A DNA stretch of 53,603 nucleotides. It comes from Verrucomicrobiaceae bacterium. Lineage in GTDB: Bacteria; Verrucomicrobiota; Verrucomicrobiia; Verrucomicrobiales; V1-33. The stretch is from positions 1 to 53,603 of the forward strand of contig JAIXVE010000175.1 of NCBI GenBank assembly GCA_027483175.1, given 5' to 3'. The translations under genes and the position numbers were made by a program. The notes beneath the pieces were generated by a model. It was not told the origin of the DNA. It was given only the letters and a program-made list of their open reading frames with translations, and did not search any database. Shown piece by piece: positions 25,301 to 31,558 of the stretch (its first letter is position 1; each line of letters begins with the position of its first letter).

Positions 25301-26095
25301 TGGGACAGCCGCACCACGGTTGGGTTCGGCGTAGTTGAGTCCGGACGGCTCGTGGAATCCACGGAGTTGCGCTGTGGTCGCCGGGTGCGCCCAATGAGTC
25401 CACTGCCCAGGCTTGAGAAATGCCTTCGCCGGGTTCTCGCGGATGTAGCGGCGATAGTGATCCAACTGGGCGGGGCTACGCACGATATGGTCGAAGCTTT
25501 CCTCCAGCCAGAAAGGGGCTTCGCCGCCGGTGCGCTTCAGGATCTCGTGTCCCGTATAGCGCTTCCATGCGGCGGTGATTTCGCGAAGCGTGAAGCCCGG
25601 CAGTGGCGTGACGAGGACATGGACGTGATTCGGCATAATGATGTAGTCGCCAATGTGATAGCGCCGAGCATCGTAATGGTGGAAGGAGGAGGCGATGATG
25701 TCGCGCAGGGCCGGGTCCCTGAGGGCGCACGAGCCGTGGCCAGCATCCAGCCATTCCTGCATGGGGCCCTCGAAGGTGCTGTGGTACTCCTGCCACACTG
25801 CCGCGTCCCACGGCTTGGGATGTTGCTCCAGCCATGCGTCCAGCTCAGCCCGCCACTGGCGGCGCTTCGCGGCGGGCATGGCGTCGGCCATGCGCCATGT
25901 GATGAAGCAGGTGCAGCCATCCTGCTCCCAGTGCGGAAGCAGTCGCCGCGTTTTCTGGATGGGGGCTTCCTTGTCGAATGGCTTGAAGCGAGGTGCGCGT
26001 GTCCCCGGCGCAAGGGCCTCGGACTGCTGAGGATGGGATGCGGCTGGGACAGCCGCACCACGTTCCCGCGGCGCTGGCGACTGGGACGGATTCAT
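22349..26095 (-). CDS. REP-type transposase fused in frame to secreted alpha/beta hydrolase with TSP3 repeats
   Basis: One uninterrupted 1248-residue frame. Residues ~40-250 are a Y1_Tnp/RAYT domain: CFITWRMADAMP, IIMPNHVHVLVTPLPG with the HUH histidines, then FDHIVRS and YRRYIRENP (candidate Tyr 214 or 217). Residues ~258-297 are translated REP palindromes (RGAAVPAATP twice). Residues ~298-319 form a hydrophobic signal-like segment ending PSQAQ. Four FELNT/FELDT/FNLDT/FAVDT repeats and beta-rich domains follow. An esterase-like domain has VVIVHGLD at ~618 and FIGHSAGG (Ser 792). Near the end are calcium-type DADGDGIANQDE, DSDFDGLSDGFE and DTDGDGQSDREE repeats. The mature secreted part probably once had its own start. 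Whether one fused protein is made is unknown. Confidence 0.75.
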   Translation of the reverse strand: MNPSQSPAPRERGAAVPAASHPQQSEALAPGTRAPRFKPFDKEAPIQKTRRLLPHWEQDGCTCFITWRMADAMPAAKRRQWRAELDAWLEQHPKPWDAAVWQEYHSTFEGPMQEWLDAGHGSCALRDPALRDIIASSFHHYDARRYHIGDYIIMPNHVHVLVTPLPGFTLREITAAWKRYTGHEILKRTGGEAPFWLEESFDHIVRSPAQLDHYRRYIRENPAKAFLKPGQWTHWAHPATTAQLRGFHEPSGLNYAEPNRGAAVPAATPANAALPPKPNRGAAVPAATPVKAAVPAAPLFVATLLLLLTLFGALPSQAQTDFARPAESPVFELNTKAQTDLARPAESPIFELDTTTQPPPPPAISTGEFNLDTRAPTPEQRVDESGAFAVDTRNTLPVGLAISGPAEISSGGTASYKVFWQPSGGPASDVTAQTTLAFADDPPLGTGIGGWTVFAGRVASRSSFQIRARYRNGVGQILSAPFTVTIQPTLLLTISAKASGSVGATTLALRGSAAGGTPPYTITWDTDKNLAYDDATGVSVDVPFNRNTGTHVIRARAKDANGSTTEGSVLVTLNAPPVQNEPPLTKPKPDADIGSGTLKDADGNRLVLDPAKTAVGLVVIVHGLDMQGTNNLSWMRNMAKDIRERCQREGRGEPQIILYEWPSNPSSQDGIDVRAQAILDSTEWTESFSLFKGRVGSAPDHLLDAALEKVMDKLAKTYLPANLAKSWKIMNKPLLVAEFARGVAHWWEPAYDLLQIKPTGLEKGSFLASWVATEAARGKIDPLAPTHFIGHSAGGFVVTQAGVQLKQWVGINGKTFASNPSFMVTCLDTPFPEPSHFSSFPQPGRIERYITQIGGQPGGLNFAWGLEKVDWIWDDFNFFDALTWFPKSGLNFLDPPRAPGRYYRRLQIPLRAFPDGSPRTAAHSYAYAWYAATIRARENDRATEGFYFSPILGNRPFPGYGAGGGFRAPRDGVPGPAVVPIAATPGTFGSVNVTASDMTITEEANAGFWFDVSIPEFAHSLAFSYRFQNAGDGDFLSVEVDGDDRLVTGADTDLSRGQFLMEESDIRRYAGTQIRLIFRLVSRGSPNAVVRVKDICFRLSNDADGDGIANQDEAANGTNPRESDSDFDGLSDGFEIANTRTSPTIRDTDGDGQSDREELLADTDPSDGNSHLRILSWDRNPLDGSVTLVWPTSNDRLYRVICSESMDGDTYSVVSPEMASNTGIASFTHRPESPVTRSFYWIECLNPE
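25205..25320. repeat. 60-bp tandem repeat carrying REP-like palindromes
   Basis: GAGTTGCGGCTGGGACAGCC starts at 25231 and again at 25291, a 60-bp period. Each unit includes the perfect inverted repeat TGCGGCTG-GGA-CAGCCGCA followed by CCACGGTTGGGTT. A degenerate half-copy begins at 25205. Translated on the minus strand, each unit gives the peptide RGAAVPAATP. Confidence 0.8.
25235..26057 (-). mobile_element. RAYT transposase domain bracketed by REP-like palindromes (REPtron-like)
   Basis: The transposase coding part (about 25340-25980) lies between identical 19-bp palindromes at 25235-25253 and 25295-25313 on one side and 26039-26057 on the other, all in the same orientation. RAYT proteins are single-copy relatives of IS200/IS605 TnpA that process REP sequences in other bacteria. 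No transposon ends or target duplication were identified, so the exact boundaries are uncertain. Confidence 0.65.
26039..26057. repeat. REP-like palindrome, upstream copy
   Basis: TGCGGCTG-GGA-CAGCCGCA, followed by CCACG, identical to the copies at 25235 and 25295. It lies 38 bp downstream of the fusion gene's ATG and is translated as part of RGAAVPAAS. Confidence 0.8.
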
Positions 26096-26110
26096 GGATC
26101 GGGAATTGCG

Positions 26111-27334
26111 TCAAAGATTGCGAACGGTGCGGAAACCAATTTGCTGGCTGGTGCCGTAATACCAATTCACAGGAGGATACAAATCGAATTGTTCCGGCAT
26201 CCCACCGAACCCACTACCAGTGTTCTCATAAGCGCTTTGGTCCCATCCAAAATTGCCCCCCCTGAGTTTCCCAGCGGATCTGCCGAGTGGGCCTCCCGGG
26301 TATTCATCTATTGGGTCGGTACCCCCGTTCGCTCCTGAGGAGCTCCAAACCATTTCTGAAAGATTACCAAGGATGTCGTACAAGCCGAAACCGTTCGCCG
26401 AATCGAGCCCCGCCGGGGTTTGATTTCCGTTATAATATCCACATGGCGTGGTCGGTGCAACGTAGTTTTGGTAAAGTAACGGGTTTTCAAATGGGTCTCC
26501 ACTATCAATAAAGTTTAGCTTGTTTCGATCGAATGTGTTTCCCCATGGAAACCGGTTCCTGTAAAGCCCTCCTCTTCCGGCGCGCTCCCACTCCGCTTCA
26601 GTTGGGAGGCGAAAACCACCCGAGTTCCAGTCGACGGATTTCTTGTCAAAGTCGATGTTTCCAATTCGATAAACTGTGGACTTGGTTTGATTGGTGTAAT
26701 AACATGGCTTAAATCCATTCATCTCACTGCGTGCATTGCACCACCTAATGGCATCAAACCATCGGGCGGAATGAACTGGGTGGCCGGGGGCGCGATAGCC
26801 TGCTCCGCCAAAATCTGAATATCCATTCGCGACGGCCCAATTCCTCACGGTGGTCCAGAGTTCCGCGCTGACCTCGGTGCGGTCCATGAAGTAGCTATTA
26901 GTAAGTGTGACGGAAACGCCGATGGTTGTGGGGCTGCTGCCCATGTCGAAGGTTCCGGATGGGATGTACACCATGCCGAGCGGAGGAACGGGTGTGGAGC
27001 CGTCGTGGGCCCAGATTCTGGCTTTGCAGTTGGGGGACCAGTTGCCGTTCCAGTCTGTGCCGGCATTCCATGTGATGAGGCGGTTGGTGCCTGGGGCGAC
27101 GCCTGGGCCGACAGCACCGGAGAGGCTTTTGACGGGAAGTTCGTAGGTCTGGCCGCCGTTGGCGGAGAGTTCGATCTGGATGGTGAGGGAAGTGCTGTCG
27201 GGATCGGCGACGTTATAGCGGATGTCGACAAGTTTGGTTCCGGGGCGCTGGCTTGCGGTGACGTTGCTGATGACTGGCGGTGCAGCGGTGAGGGCAAGCG
27301 GCAACAAGAAGATGAGGGTGAGAGGGATCTTCAT
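26111..27334 (-). CDS. SUMF1-fold (formylglycine-generating-enzyme-like) secreted protein
   Basis: The 407-residue protein has a signal peptide (MKIPLTLIFLLPLALTAA), then a beta-rich domain of ~100 residues (VISNVTASQRPGTKLVDIRY) common in such proteins. The SUMF1 domain starts at GMVYIPSGTFDMGS and continues through DRTEVSAELW, ARWFDAIRWCNARS, GFRLPTEAEWERAGRGG, FPWGN, ILGNLSEMVW and KLRGGNF. The paired Cys of true formylglycine-generating enzymes near the C-terminus is missing, so sulfatase activation is unlikely; ligand binding or another non-haem iron activity is more plausible. The fusion gene begins 15 bp after its stop, suggesting an operon. The region lacks the surrounding G-skew. Confidence 0.85.
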   Translation of the reverse strand: MKIPLTLIFLLPLALTAAPPVISNVTASQRPGTKLVDIRYNVADPDSTSLTIQIELSANGGQTYELPVKSLSGAVGPGVAPGTNRLITWNAGTDWNGNWSPNCKARIWAHDGSTPVPPLGMVYIPSGTFDMGSSPTTIGVSVTLTNSYFMDRTEVSAELWTTVRNWAVANGYSDFGGAGYRAPGHPVHSARWFDAIRWCNARSEMNGFKPCYYTNQTKSTVYRIGNIDFDKKSVDWNSGGFRLPTEAEWERAGRGGLYRNRFPWGNTFDRNKLNFIDSGDPFENPLLYQNYVAPTTPCGYYNGNQTPAGLDSANGFGLYDILGNLSEMVWSSSGANGGTDPIDEYPGGPLGRSAGKLRGGNFGWDQSAYENTGSGFGGMPEQFDLYPPVNWYYGTSQQIGFRTVRNL

Positions 27335-27361
27335 ACCCGAAGACCATGGGGTCCGCGCTAG

Positions 27362-27389
27362 AGTTAAGCAACAACAAACAGCGATTCAA
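27362..27389 (-). promoter_or_regulatory. Candidate promoter of the SUMF1-hydrolase operon
   Basis: On the minus strand, TTGAAT (27389-27384) and TTAACT (27367-27362) are separated by 16 bases, giving a plausible sigma-70-like -35/-10 pair. The start codon is 28 bases after the -10. The match is partial. Confidence 0.3.
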
Positions 27390-27500
27390 AAAGGAGTGTG
27401 GCGGAGCCACAAATTTGCGAGTTTCCCTGAGTGTGTTGAAACGGGGCGCTGCGGAGGATGAATGTGCGGCCGGATGCTATGTGGTTAAAAGTTGTTTTTG

Positions 27501-28178
27501 TCAGAAGTGATTGACGTTGAGGTCGATGGCGTGGTGCGGGCCGGTTGTGGGAGTCAGGACCGGGGATGGGGAGGCGTGGTGGTGGAGGAAGGCGGTGAGC
27601 CATGCGGAGGATTCTTGAGGGGGGAGCCAGCGGATGGCGTGGGGGACTTTGCGGAATTCGCGGTGGAGGGCGTGGCGGTGGTTATGGGGGAGACGTGGGG
27701 CGGCCCATGATTCGTAGTCGCGGACGAGGTGGAGGAGGGCGACTAGGGTTGGGGGGACTTCTGAGGGGCGGAGGGAGCGGAGAGGGGCTGGTGGAGGTTT
27801 GTGAGAGGCTGGGAGGATGGCGGGGTCTGGGGAGGGGGAGGAGAAGAGCCGGTGGTGAGGTCTGAGGTAGGCGATGGAGAGGGAGGGGTCGATGGTGTGG
27901 TGGAAGAGGGCTCCGGAGCTGTGGAGGATGAGTGAGAAGAGCGGTGAGGAAAGTTGGTAGCAGTGGACGGCGTGAGGGCGTGAGGGTTGATGGAATTTTT
28001 GACAGCCCCATGAAGCGAGGAGGTTTTCGGAGGGGAAGAGGACGTCGGCTCCCCAGAAGTACATTTGCTGTTCGAGGAGTTTCGCGGCGTTGATGGAGGT
28101 GAAGGCGGGGTGGCGGTGGAGTTGTTGGAATCTGGGGGAGATGCGAGCGGAGTCGTGGTTGGCGAGGCGGGCGGACAT
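27501..28178 (-). CDS. Histidine-rich hypothetical protein, partner of zinc GTPase
   Basis: The 225-residue product contains 24 histidines, about one in nine residues, concentrated in LPHNHRHALHREF, FLHHHAS and a C-terminal HH...NHF. There is no signal peptide and no recognised domain. It begins two bases after the stop of the CobW-type GTPase gene on the same strand, so it is almost certainly co-transcribed. His-rich proteins near COG0523 GTPases often take part in metal handling; a zinc-binding or zinc-dependent role is inferred. Codon composition fits neighbouring minus-strand genes, supporting a real gene. Confidence 0.6.
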   Translation of the reverse strand: MSARLANHDSARISPRFQQLHRHPAFTSINAAKLLEQQMYFWGADVLFPSENLLASWGCQKFHQPSRPHAVHCYQLSSPLFSLILHSSGALFHHTIDPSLSIAYLRPHHRLFSSPSPDPAILPASHKPPPAPLRSLRPSEVPPTLVALLHLVRDYESWAAPRLPHNHRHALHREFRKVPHAIRWLPPQESSAWLTAFLHHHASPSPVLTPTTGPHHAIDLNVNHF

Positions 28179-28179
28179 G

Positions 28180-29340
28180 TCAGGCGAGGGCGGGTTCGGG
28201 GGCGGAGGAGTCGCGCCATTCCGGGAACGGGTCGGGGAGGGAGGCGGGTGCGAGGGTGAGTTCGTCGGGGGAGAGGAGGGCGTTGTGGAGGGCGGCGAGC
28301 ATTAGGTTTTGGTCCATGTGCTGGCCGATGAAGACGAGTTCCTGGCGAGGGGATTCGGACCAATAGCCTGCGCACTGGTGGATGCCGCTGCCGCCGGCCT
28401 GACTCCAGAGACCGCCGAGGGACGGGCGGGAGGCTAGGTAGAACCAGCCCTTGCTGCGGAGGAGGCCGGGCCAGTCGGAGTGGAGGAAGTCCCAGAAGCG
28501 CTGGGGGTGGAAGGGGGTGGAGGAGCGGAAGACGAAGGAGGAGATGCCGTATTCGTCGGATTCGGGGAGTTCGTCGCCGCGCATGACGGCGAGCCAGCCT
28601 GGGGCTGAGGCGGCGTGATCGAAGTTGAAGCGGCCGGTGCCGAGGATGGAGTGGAGGGGGATGTTGCCGTGGGAGGCTGGGATGATTTCGGCGCGGGGGT
28701 TGAGATGGGCGAGGGAGGCTTTGAGGGAGGCGAGGTGTGCGGGGGTGACGAGGTCGGATTTATTGAGGACGATGACGTCGCAGAATTCGATCTGGTCGAT
28801 GAGGAGGTCGGTGACGGTGCGGGAGTCGGTGTTGTCGAGGGATTGGCCGCGGGTGGAGAGGTCGTCGGCGTGGTTGAAGTCGTCTGGGAAGTTGAGGGCA
28901 TCGACGACGGTGACCATGGTGTCGAGGCGGGCGAGGTCGCCGAGGCGAGTGCCGTTGGAGTCTGCGAAGGTGAAGGTTTCTGCGACTGGGAGGGGTTCGC
29001 TGATGCCAGTGGATTCGATGAGGAGGTAGTCGAAGCGGTTTTCTGCGGCGAGGTTGCGGATTTCGACGAGGAGGTCTTCGCGGAGAGTGCAGCAGATGCA
29101 GCCGTTGGAGAGTTCGACGAGTTTTTCGTCGGTGCGGCTGAGAGCGGCGTGGCCTGAGGAGACGAGGGCGGCGTCGATATTGACCTCGCTCATGTCGTTG
29201 ACGATGACGGCGACTTTGAGGTTCTGGCGGTTGGCGAGGATGTGGTTGAGGAGCGTGGTTTTGCCTGCGCCGAGGAAGCCGGAGAGGACGGTGACGGGGA
29301 TGCGGGGGTCGCTGAGGGAGGGCGAGGCGGCGTGGAGCAT
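28180..29340 (-). CDS. CobW/COG0523 family GTPase (metal chaperone)
   Basis: From ATG 29340 the protein has 386 residues. It carries Walker [10 protein letters not shown], the C-x-C-C metal motif [22 protein letters not shown], the G4 motif VLNKSDL, and a C-terminal CobW_C domain ([18 protein letters not shown]). These GTPases bind zinc (or cobalt, iron) and hand it to client enzymes; members with GCICC resemble the zinc group ZigA/ZNG1. The reading frame is open far upstream, but only the region after 29340 looks like the family. Repeated TTGCAAT elements directly overlap and precede the start and may be an operator. The His-rich gene follows. Confidence 0.9.
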   Translation of the reverse strand: MLHAASPSLSDPRIPVTVLSGFLGAGKTTLLNHILANRQNLKVAVIVNDMSEVNIDAALVSSGHAALSRTDEKLVELSNGCICCTLREDLLVEIRNLAAENRFDYLLIESTGISEPLPVAETFTFADSNGTRLGDLARLDTMVTVVDALNFPDDFNHADDLSTRGQSLDNTDSRTVTDLLIDQIEFCDVIVLNKSDLVTPAHLASLKASLAHLNPRAEIIPASHGNIPLHSILGTGRFNFDHAASAPGWLAVMRGDELPESDEYGISSFVFRSSTPFHPQRFWDFLHSDWPGLLRSKGWFYLASRPSLGGLWSQAGGSGIHQCAGYWSESPRQELVFIGQHMDQNLMLAALHNALLSPDELTLAPASLPDPFPEWRDSSAPEPALA

Positions 29341-29400
29341 TGCAAAAGAATTGCAATAAAGAACGGTGCGAGGCAAGTGGAATTGCAATTGGATTGCAGT
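29339..29400 (-). promoter_or_regulatory. TTGCAAT repeat cluster, candidate operator for GTPase gene
   Basis: ATTGCAA (29339-29345), ATTGCAAT (29350-29357), the palindrome AATTGCAATT (29381-29390) and ATTGCAGT (29393-29400) fall within 62 bp, in an otherwise G-rich region. They lie just upstream of the GTPase start and in the shared divergent region with the metzincin gene. Zur often controls COG0523 genes, but this motif does not match a Zur box known to me. Confidence 0.35.
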
Positions 29401-29466
29401 TGTGGGGATGGGAGGAAGAGAGGGATTGTGGTGGCGGAGGATGGGATGGGAGGGCAGAGTGAGGGG

Positions 29467-30597
29467 ATGAGCGAGAAAGTGCAGCGAGTTAGGTGGGGCT
29501 GGGGCCTTGGGCTTCGGTTGGTGGTGGCTGTGGGTGGGGTGATGGTGGGAGGGTGTGCGGGTGTTGGGGAGAATGCGCCGTTGAAGGGAGTGGCGATGCC
29601 GCGGGAGGTGACCTTCTGGCAGCCGTGGTTGCTGTACACGCATCGTGCGCCGTATCGGGCGCTGCATGTGGAGGTGGATTGTGTGGAGGGGACGGAGCCT
29701 GAGGGGGCGTGGCTGGATCAGGTGAAGCGGTTTCTGGAGACGCAGTGTGACAAGCCGGGAGGGGTGACGGTGCGGTTGGACGACCGGATCGGGCGCGGGG
29801 AGGCGGCGGAGTCGAGTTCAGCGGCGCTGGCGTTGCGGCACATTGACGGGCCGCCGGGTGGGGAGGCGTTCATGTATGTGCTGTATTATGATAGCGGGTT
29901 GAACCGGAAGCTGAAGGCGGCGAATCCGCAGGCGATTGCGTTTCCCTATCCGTGTGCGGTGTTTGTGGATCGGGCGTACAACCAGAAGGGGTTTGGGGAC
30001 AACGTGGGCGGGGAGGTGCTGCTGCACGAGATCGGGCACCTTGTGGGGACGGCGCGGTCATTCAATCATGGGGACGGGGCGCACTGTCGGAAGAAGAACT
30101 GCATCATGAACGAAGCGTTCGAGTATCATCCGCAGCGGAAGTGGGTGAGTGGGAAGTTCACGCCGCAGCAGGAGTTTTGTGAGGATTGCCTGCTGGATCT
30201 GGAGCGGTGGCGGGCGCAGGTGCCGGCGGCTGGGTTGAGGTTTGACGGGCCGCTGCTGGTGAGGCGTGAGGTGGGGTATCAGGTGTATGCGTTGCCGCAT
30301 GCGATTCATCTGCATGCGGGGCCTGCGGCGACGGTGAAGCGTGAGGAAGTGCTGGCGTTTCTGAGGGCGGCGGCGTTGGGGCGTGGGGGGCCGGTGGATG
30401 GGGTGACGGTGAGCGGGTCGGCGGTAGGGCCGGAGGAGGAAGTGGCGGTCGGGCTGGCGGCGGCGGCGATGGATCCGGCTGGGCCTGTGAAATCGGCGGC
30501 TGCCGCGCTTGACAGACAGATTCGGAAGCAGAAGGCGGCAAGCGTCCCAGCGGCGGGAGTGATTCCCGGCCTGATCCCAGCATCTCCCCCCTCATGA
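29467..30597 (+). CDS. Archaemetzincin-like zinc protease lipoprotein
   Basis: From ATG 29467, 376 residues. The signal ends VMVGGCAG (lipobox Cys about residue 30). [20 protein letters not shown] is followed by [16 protein letters not shown] and, 23 residues after the Met, FCEDC. H-E-x-x-H...H-C-x4-C-x-M...C-x-x-C is the archaemetzincin zinc-binding pattern, but with ~10 extra residues before the third His-Cys, so the active-site loop is longer. The protein would be an extracytoplasmic metalloprotease held by lipid. A Pro/Ala-rich tail follows residue ~260. It overlaps the next gene by an ATGA, suggesting coupled expression. Confidence 0.78.
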   Translation: MSEKVQRVRWGWGLGLRLVVAVGGVMVGGCAGVGENAPLKGVAMPREVTFWQPWLLYTHRAPYRALHVEVDCVEGTEPEGAWLDQVKRFLETQCDKPGGVTVRLDDRIGRGEAAESSSAALALRHIDGPPGGEAFMYVLYYDSGLNRKLKAANPQAIAFPYPCAVFVDRAYNQKGFGDNVGGEVLLHEIGHLVGTARSFNHGDGAHCRKKNCIMNEAFEYHPQRKWVSGKFTPQQEFCEDCLLDLERWRAQVPAAGLRFDGPLLVRREVGYQVYALPHAIHLHAGPAATVKREEVLAFLRAAALGRGGPVDGVTVSGSAVGPEEEVAVGLAAAAMDPAGPVKSAAAALDRQIRKQKAASVPAAGVIPGLIPASPPS

Positions 30598-31328
30598 ATT
30601 CATCTAACGAAACTGTGCGTCCTGTGAAGCAGGAGAATCCGCTGCTGAATCTGCTGCTGAACGTGCTGCTCCCGGTGACGGTGCTGAGCATGTGCAGCAA
30701 GGAACCGGGGCCTGGAGCGCCGATCTATGCGCTGGGGCCGAAGTGGGCCCTGGTGGTGGCGGTGCTGCTGCCGATCGGGTATTTTGTGTGGGATTACAGC
30801 CAGCGGCGGAAGGTGAACACCTTTTCGATCATTGGGTTGCTGAGTGTGATGTTCAGCGGCGGGCTGGGGTTGATGGATCTGAGTGCGCAGGCGTTTGCTG
30901 TGAAGGAGGCGTCGATGCCGCTGATTCTGGCGGGATTGATCTGGTGGACGGGTCGGGGGAAGAAGCCGCTGGTTAGGGAGATGCTGATGAATCCTGACAT
31001 GATGGATGTGGGGAAGGTGGAGCGTGCGATCGAGGCGCACGGGGCTCGGGAGGCGTTTGACGGGCTGATCCGGAGCAGTACGTGGCTTTTGATAGGGTCG
31101 ATGCTGCTGAGTGCGGTGCTGAACTATTTTCTGGCGTTGTATTTTCTGAATGGGAAAGTGCCGGGGACGACGGAGTTCACGGAGGGGATTGGGAAAGTGT
31201 CGGCGTGGGGGTGGGTGGTGATCGGGGTGCCGAGTGCTGGCTTGACGGTGTGGGCGATGATCCGGTTGTTCCGCGGGTTGAAGCAGCTGACGGGGATGGA
31301 GAGCGATGACTTCATGCTGCCGAGGTGA
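30594..31328 (+). CDS. Polytopic membrane protein, VC0807-like family
   Basis: The 244-residue protein has about six hydrophobic segments, including [54 protein letters not shown] and [19 protein letters not shown]. The opening [22 protein letters not shown] and the [20 protein letters not shown] block resemble the VC0807 family of conserved membrane proteins of unknown function. Its ATG overlaps the stop of the metzincin gene (ATGA), so the two may work together, for example in membrane placement or export of a substrate; this is inference. Confidence 0.7.
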   Translation: MNSSNETVRPVKQENPLLNLLLNVLLPVTVLSMCSKEPGPGAPIYALGPKWALVVAVLLPIGYFVWDYSQRRKVNTFSIIGLLSVMFSGGLGLMDLSAQAFAVKEASMPLILAGLIWWTGRGKKPLVREMLMNPDMMDVGKVERAIEAHGAREAFDGLIRSSTWLLIGSMLLSAVLNYFLALYFLNGKVPGTTEFTEGIGKVSAWGWVVIGVPSAGLTVWAMIRLFRGLKQLTGMESDDFMLPR

Positions 31329-31335
31329 GGGGGAA

Positions 31336-31440
31336 GTGAGAAGTTAGAAGTGAGAAGTGAGAAGTGAGAAGTGAGAAGGGAGAAGGGAGAAGGGAGAAGT
31401 GAGAAGGGAGAAGGGAGAAGGGAGAAGGGAGAAGGGAGAA
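31336..31440. repeat. Fifteen-copy GTGAGAA/GGGAGAA heptamer array
   Basis: Exactly 15 consecutive 7-bp units fill 105 bp: seven GTGAGAA, one GTTAGAA and seven GGGAGAA. The array begins eight bases after the stop of the membrane protein gene and is followed by GGGGCTGGTTAGGAGAG (31442 on), the G-rich core seen at the other two heptamer sites. Pure runs of 7-bp repeats are prone to length change. Confidence 0.9.
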
Positions 31441-31490
31441 GAGGGGCTGGGGCTGGTTAGGAGAGTGGTGAGGTGAGGGTGTGAATGAAA

Positions 31491-31520
31491 AGCCCCCGCA
31501 ACTGTGAGGTTGCGGGGGCT
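31491..31520 (-). terminator. Terminator hairpin, probably bidirectional
   Basis: AGCCCCCGCAAC, loop TGTGAG, GTTGCGGGGGCT is a perfect 12-bp stem. On the minus strand it is followed by TTTTCATTC and ends the oxidoreductase gene (stop at 31559). On the plus strand a weaker TGCCTTATT tail follows, so it may also stop the membrane protein transcript. Confidence 0.88.
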
Positions 31521-31558
31521 TGCCTTATTCCTGCGGGTTCGGGTGGGACCGGGAGGAG

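Noticed and set aside
26111-27334. A true formylglycine-generating enzyme that would activate the sulfatase at 51.3 kb
   Set aside because: The SUMF1 fold is clear, but the C-terminal cysteine pair needed for catalysis is missing, and the protein is exported.
28180-29667. 495-residue form of the CobW-type GTPase
   Set aside because: The first 109 residues are antisense to the metzincin gene start and unlike the family; GTPases of this group start just before the Walker A motif.
31336-31440. CRISPR-like array
   Set aside because: Units are 7 bp, contiguous, with no spacers; this is a simple tandem repeat.
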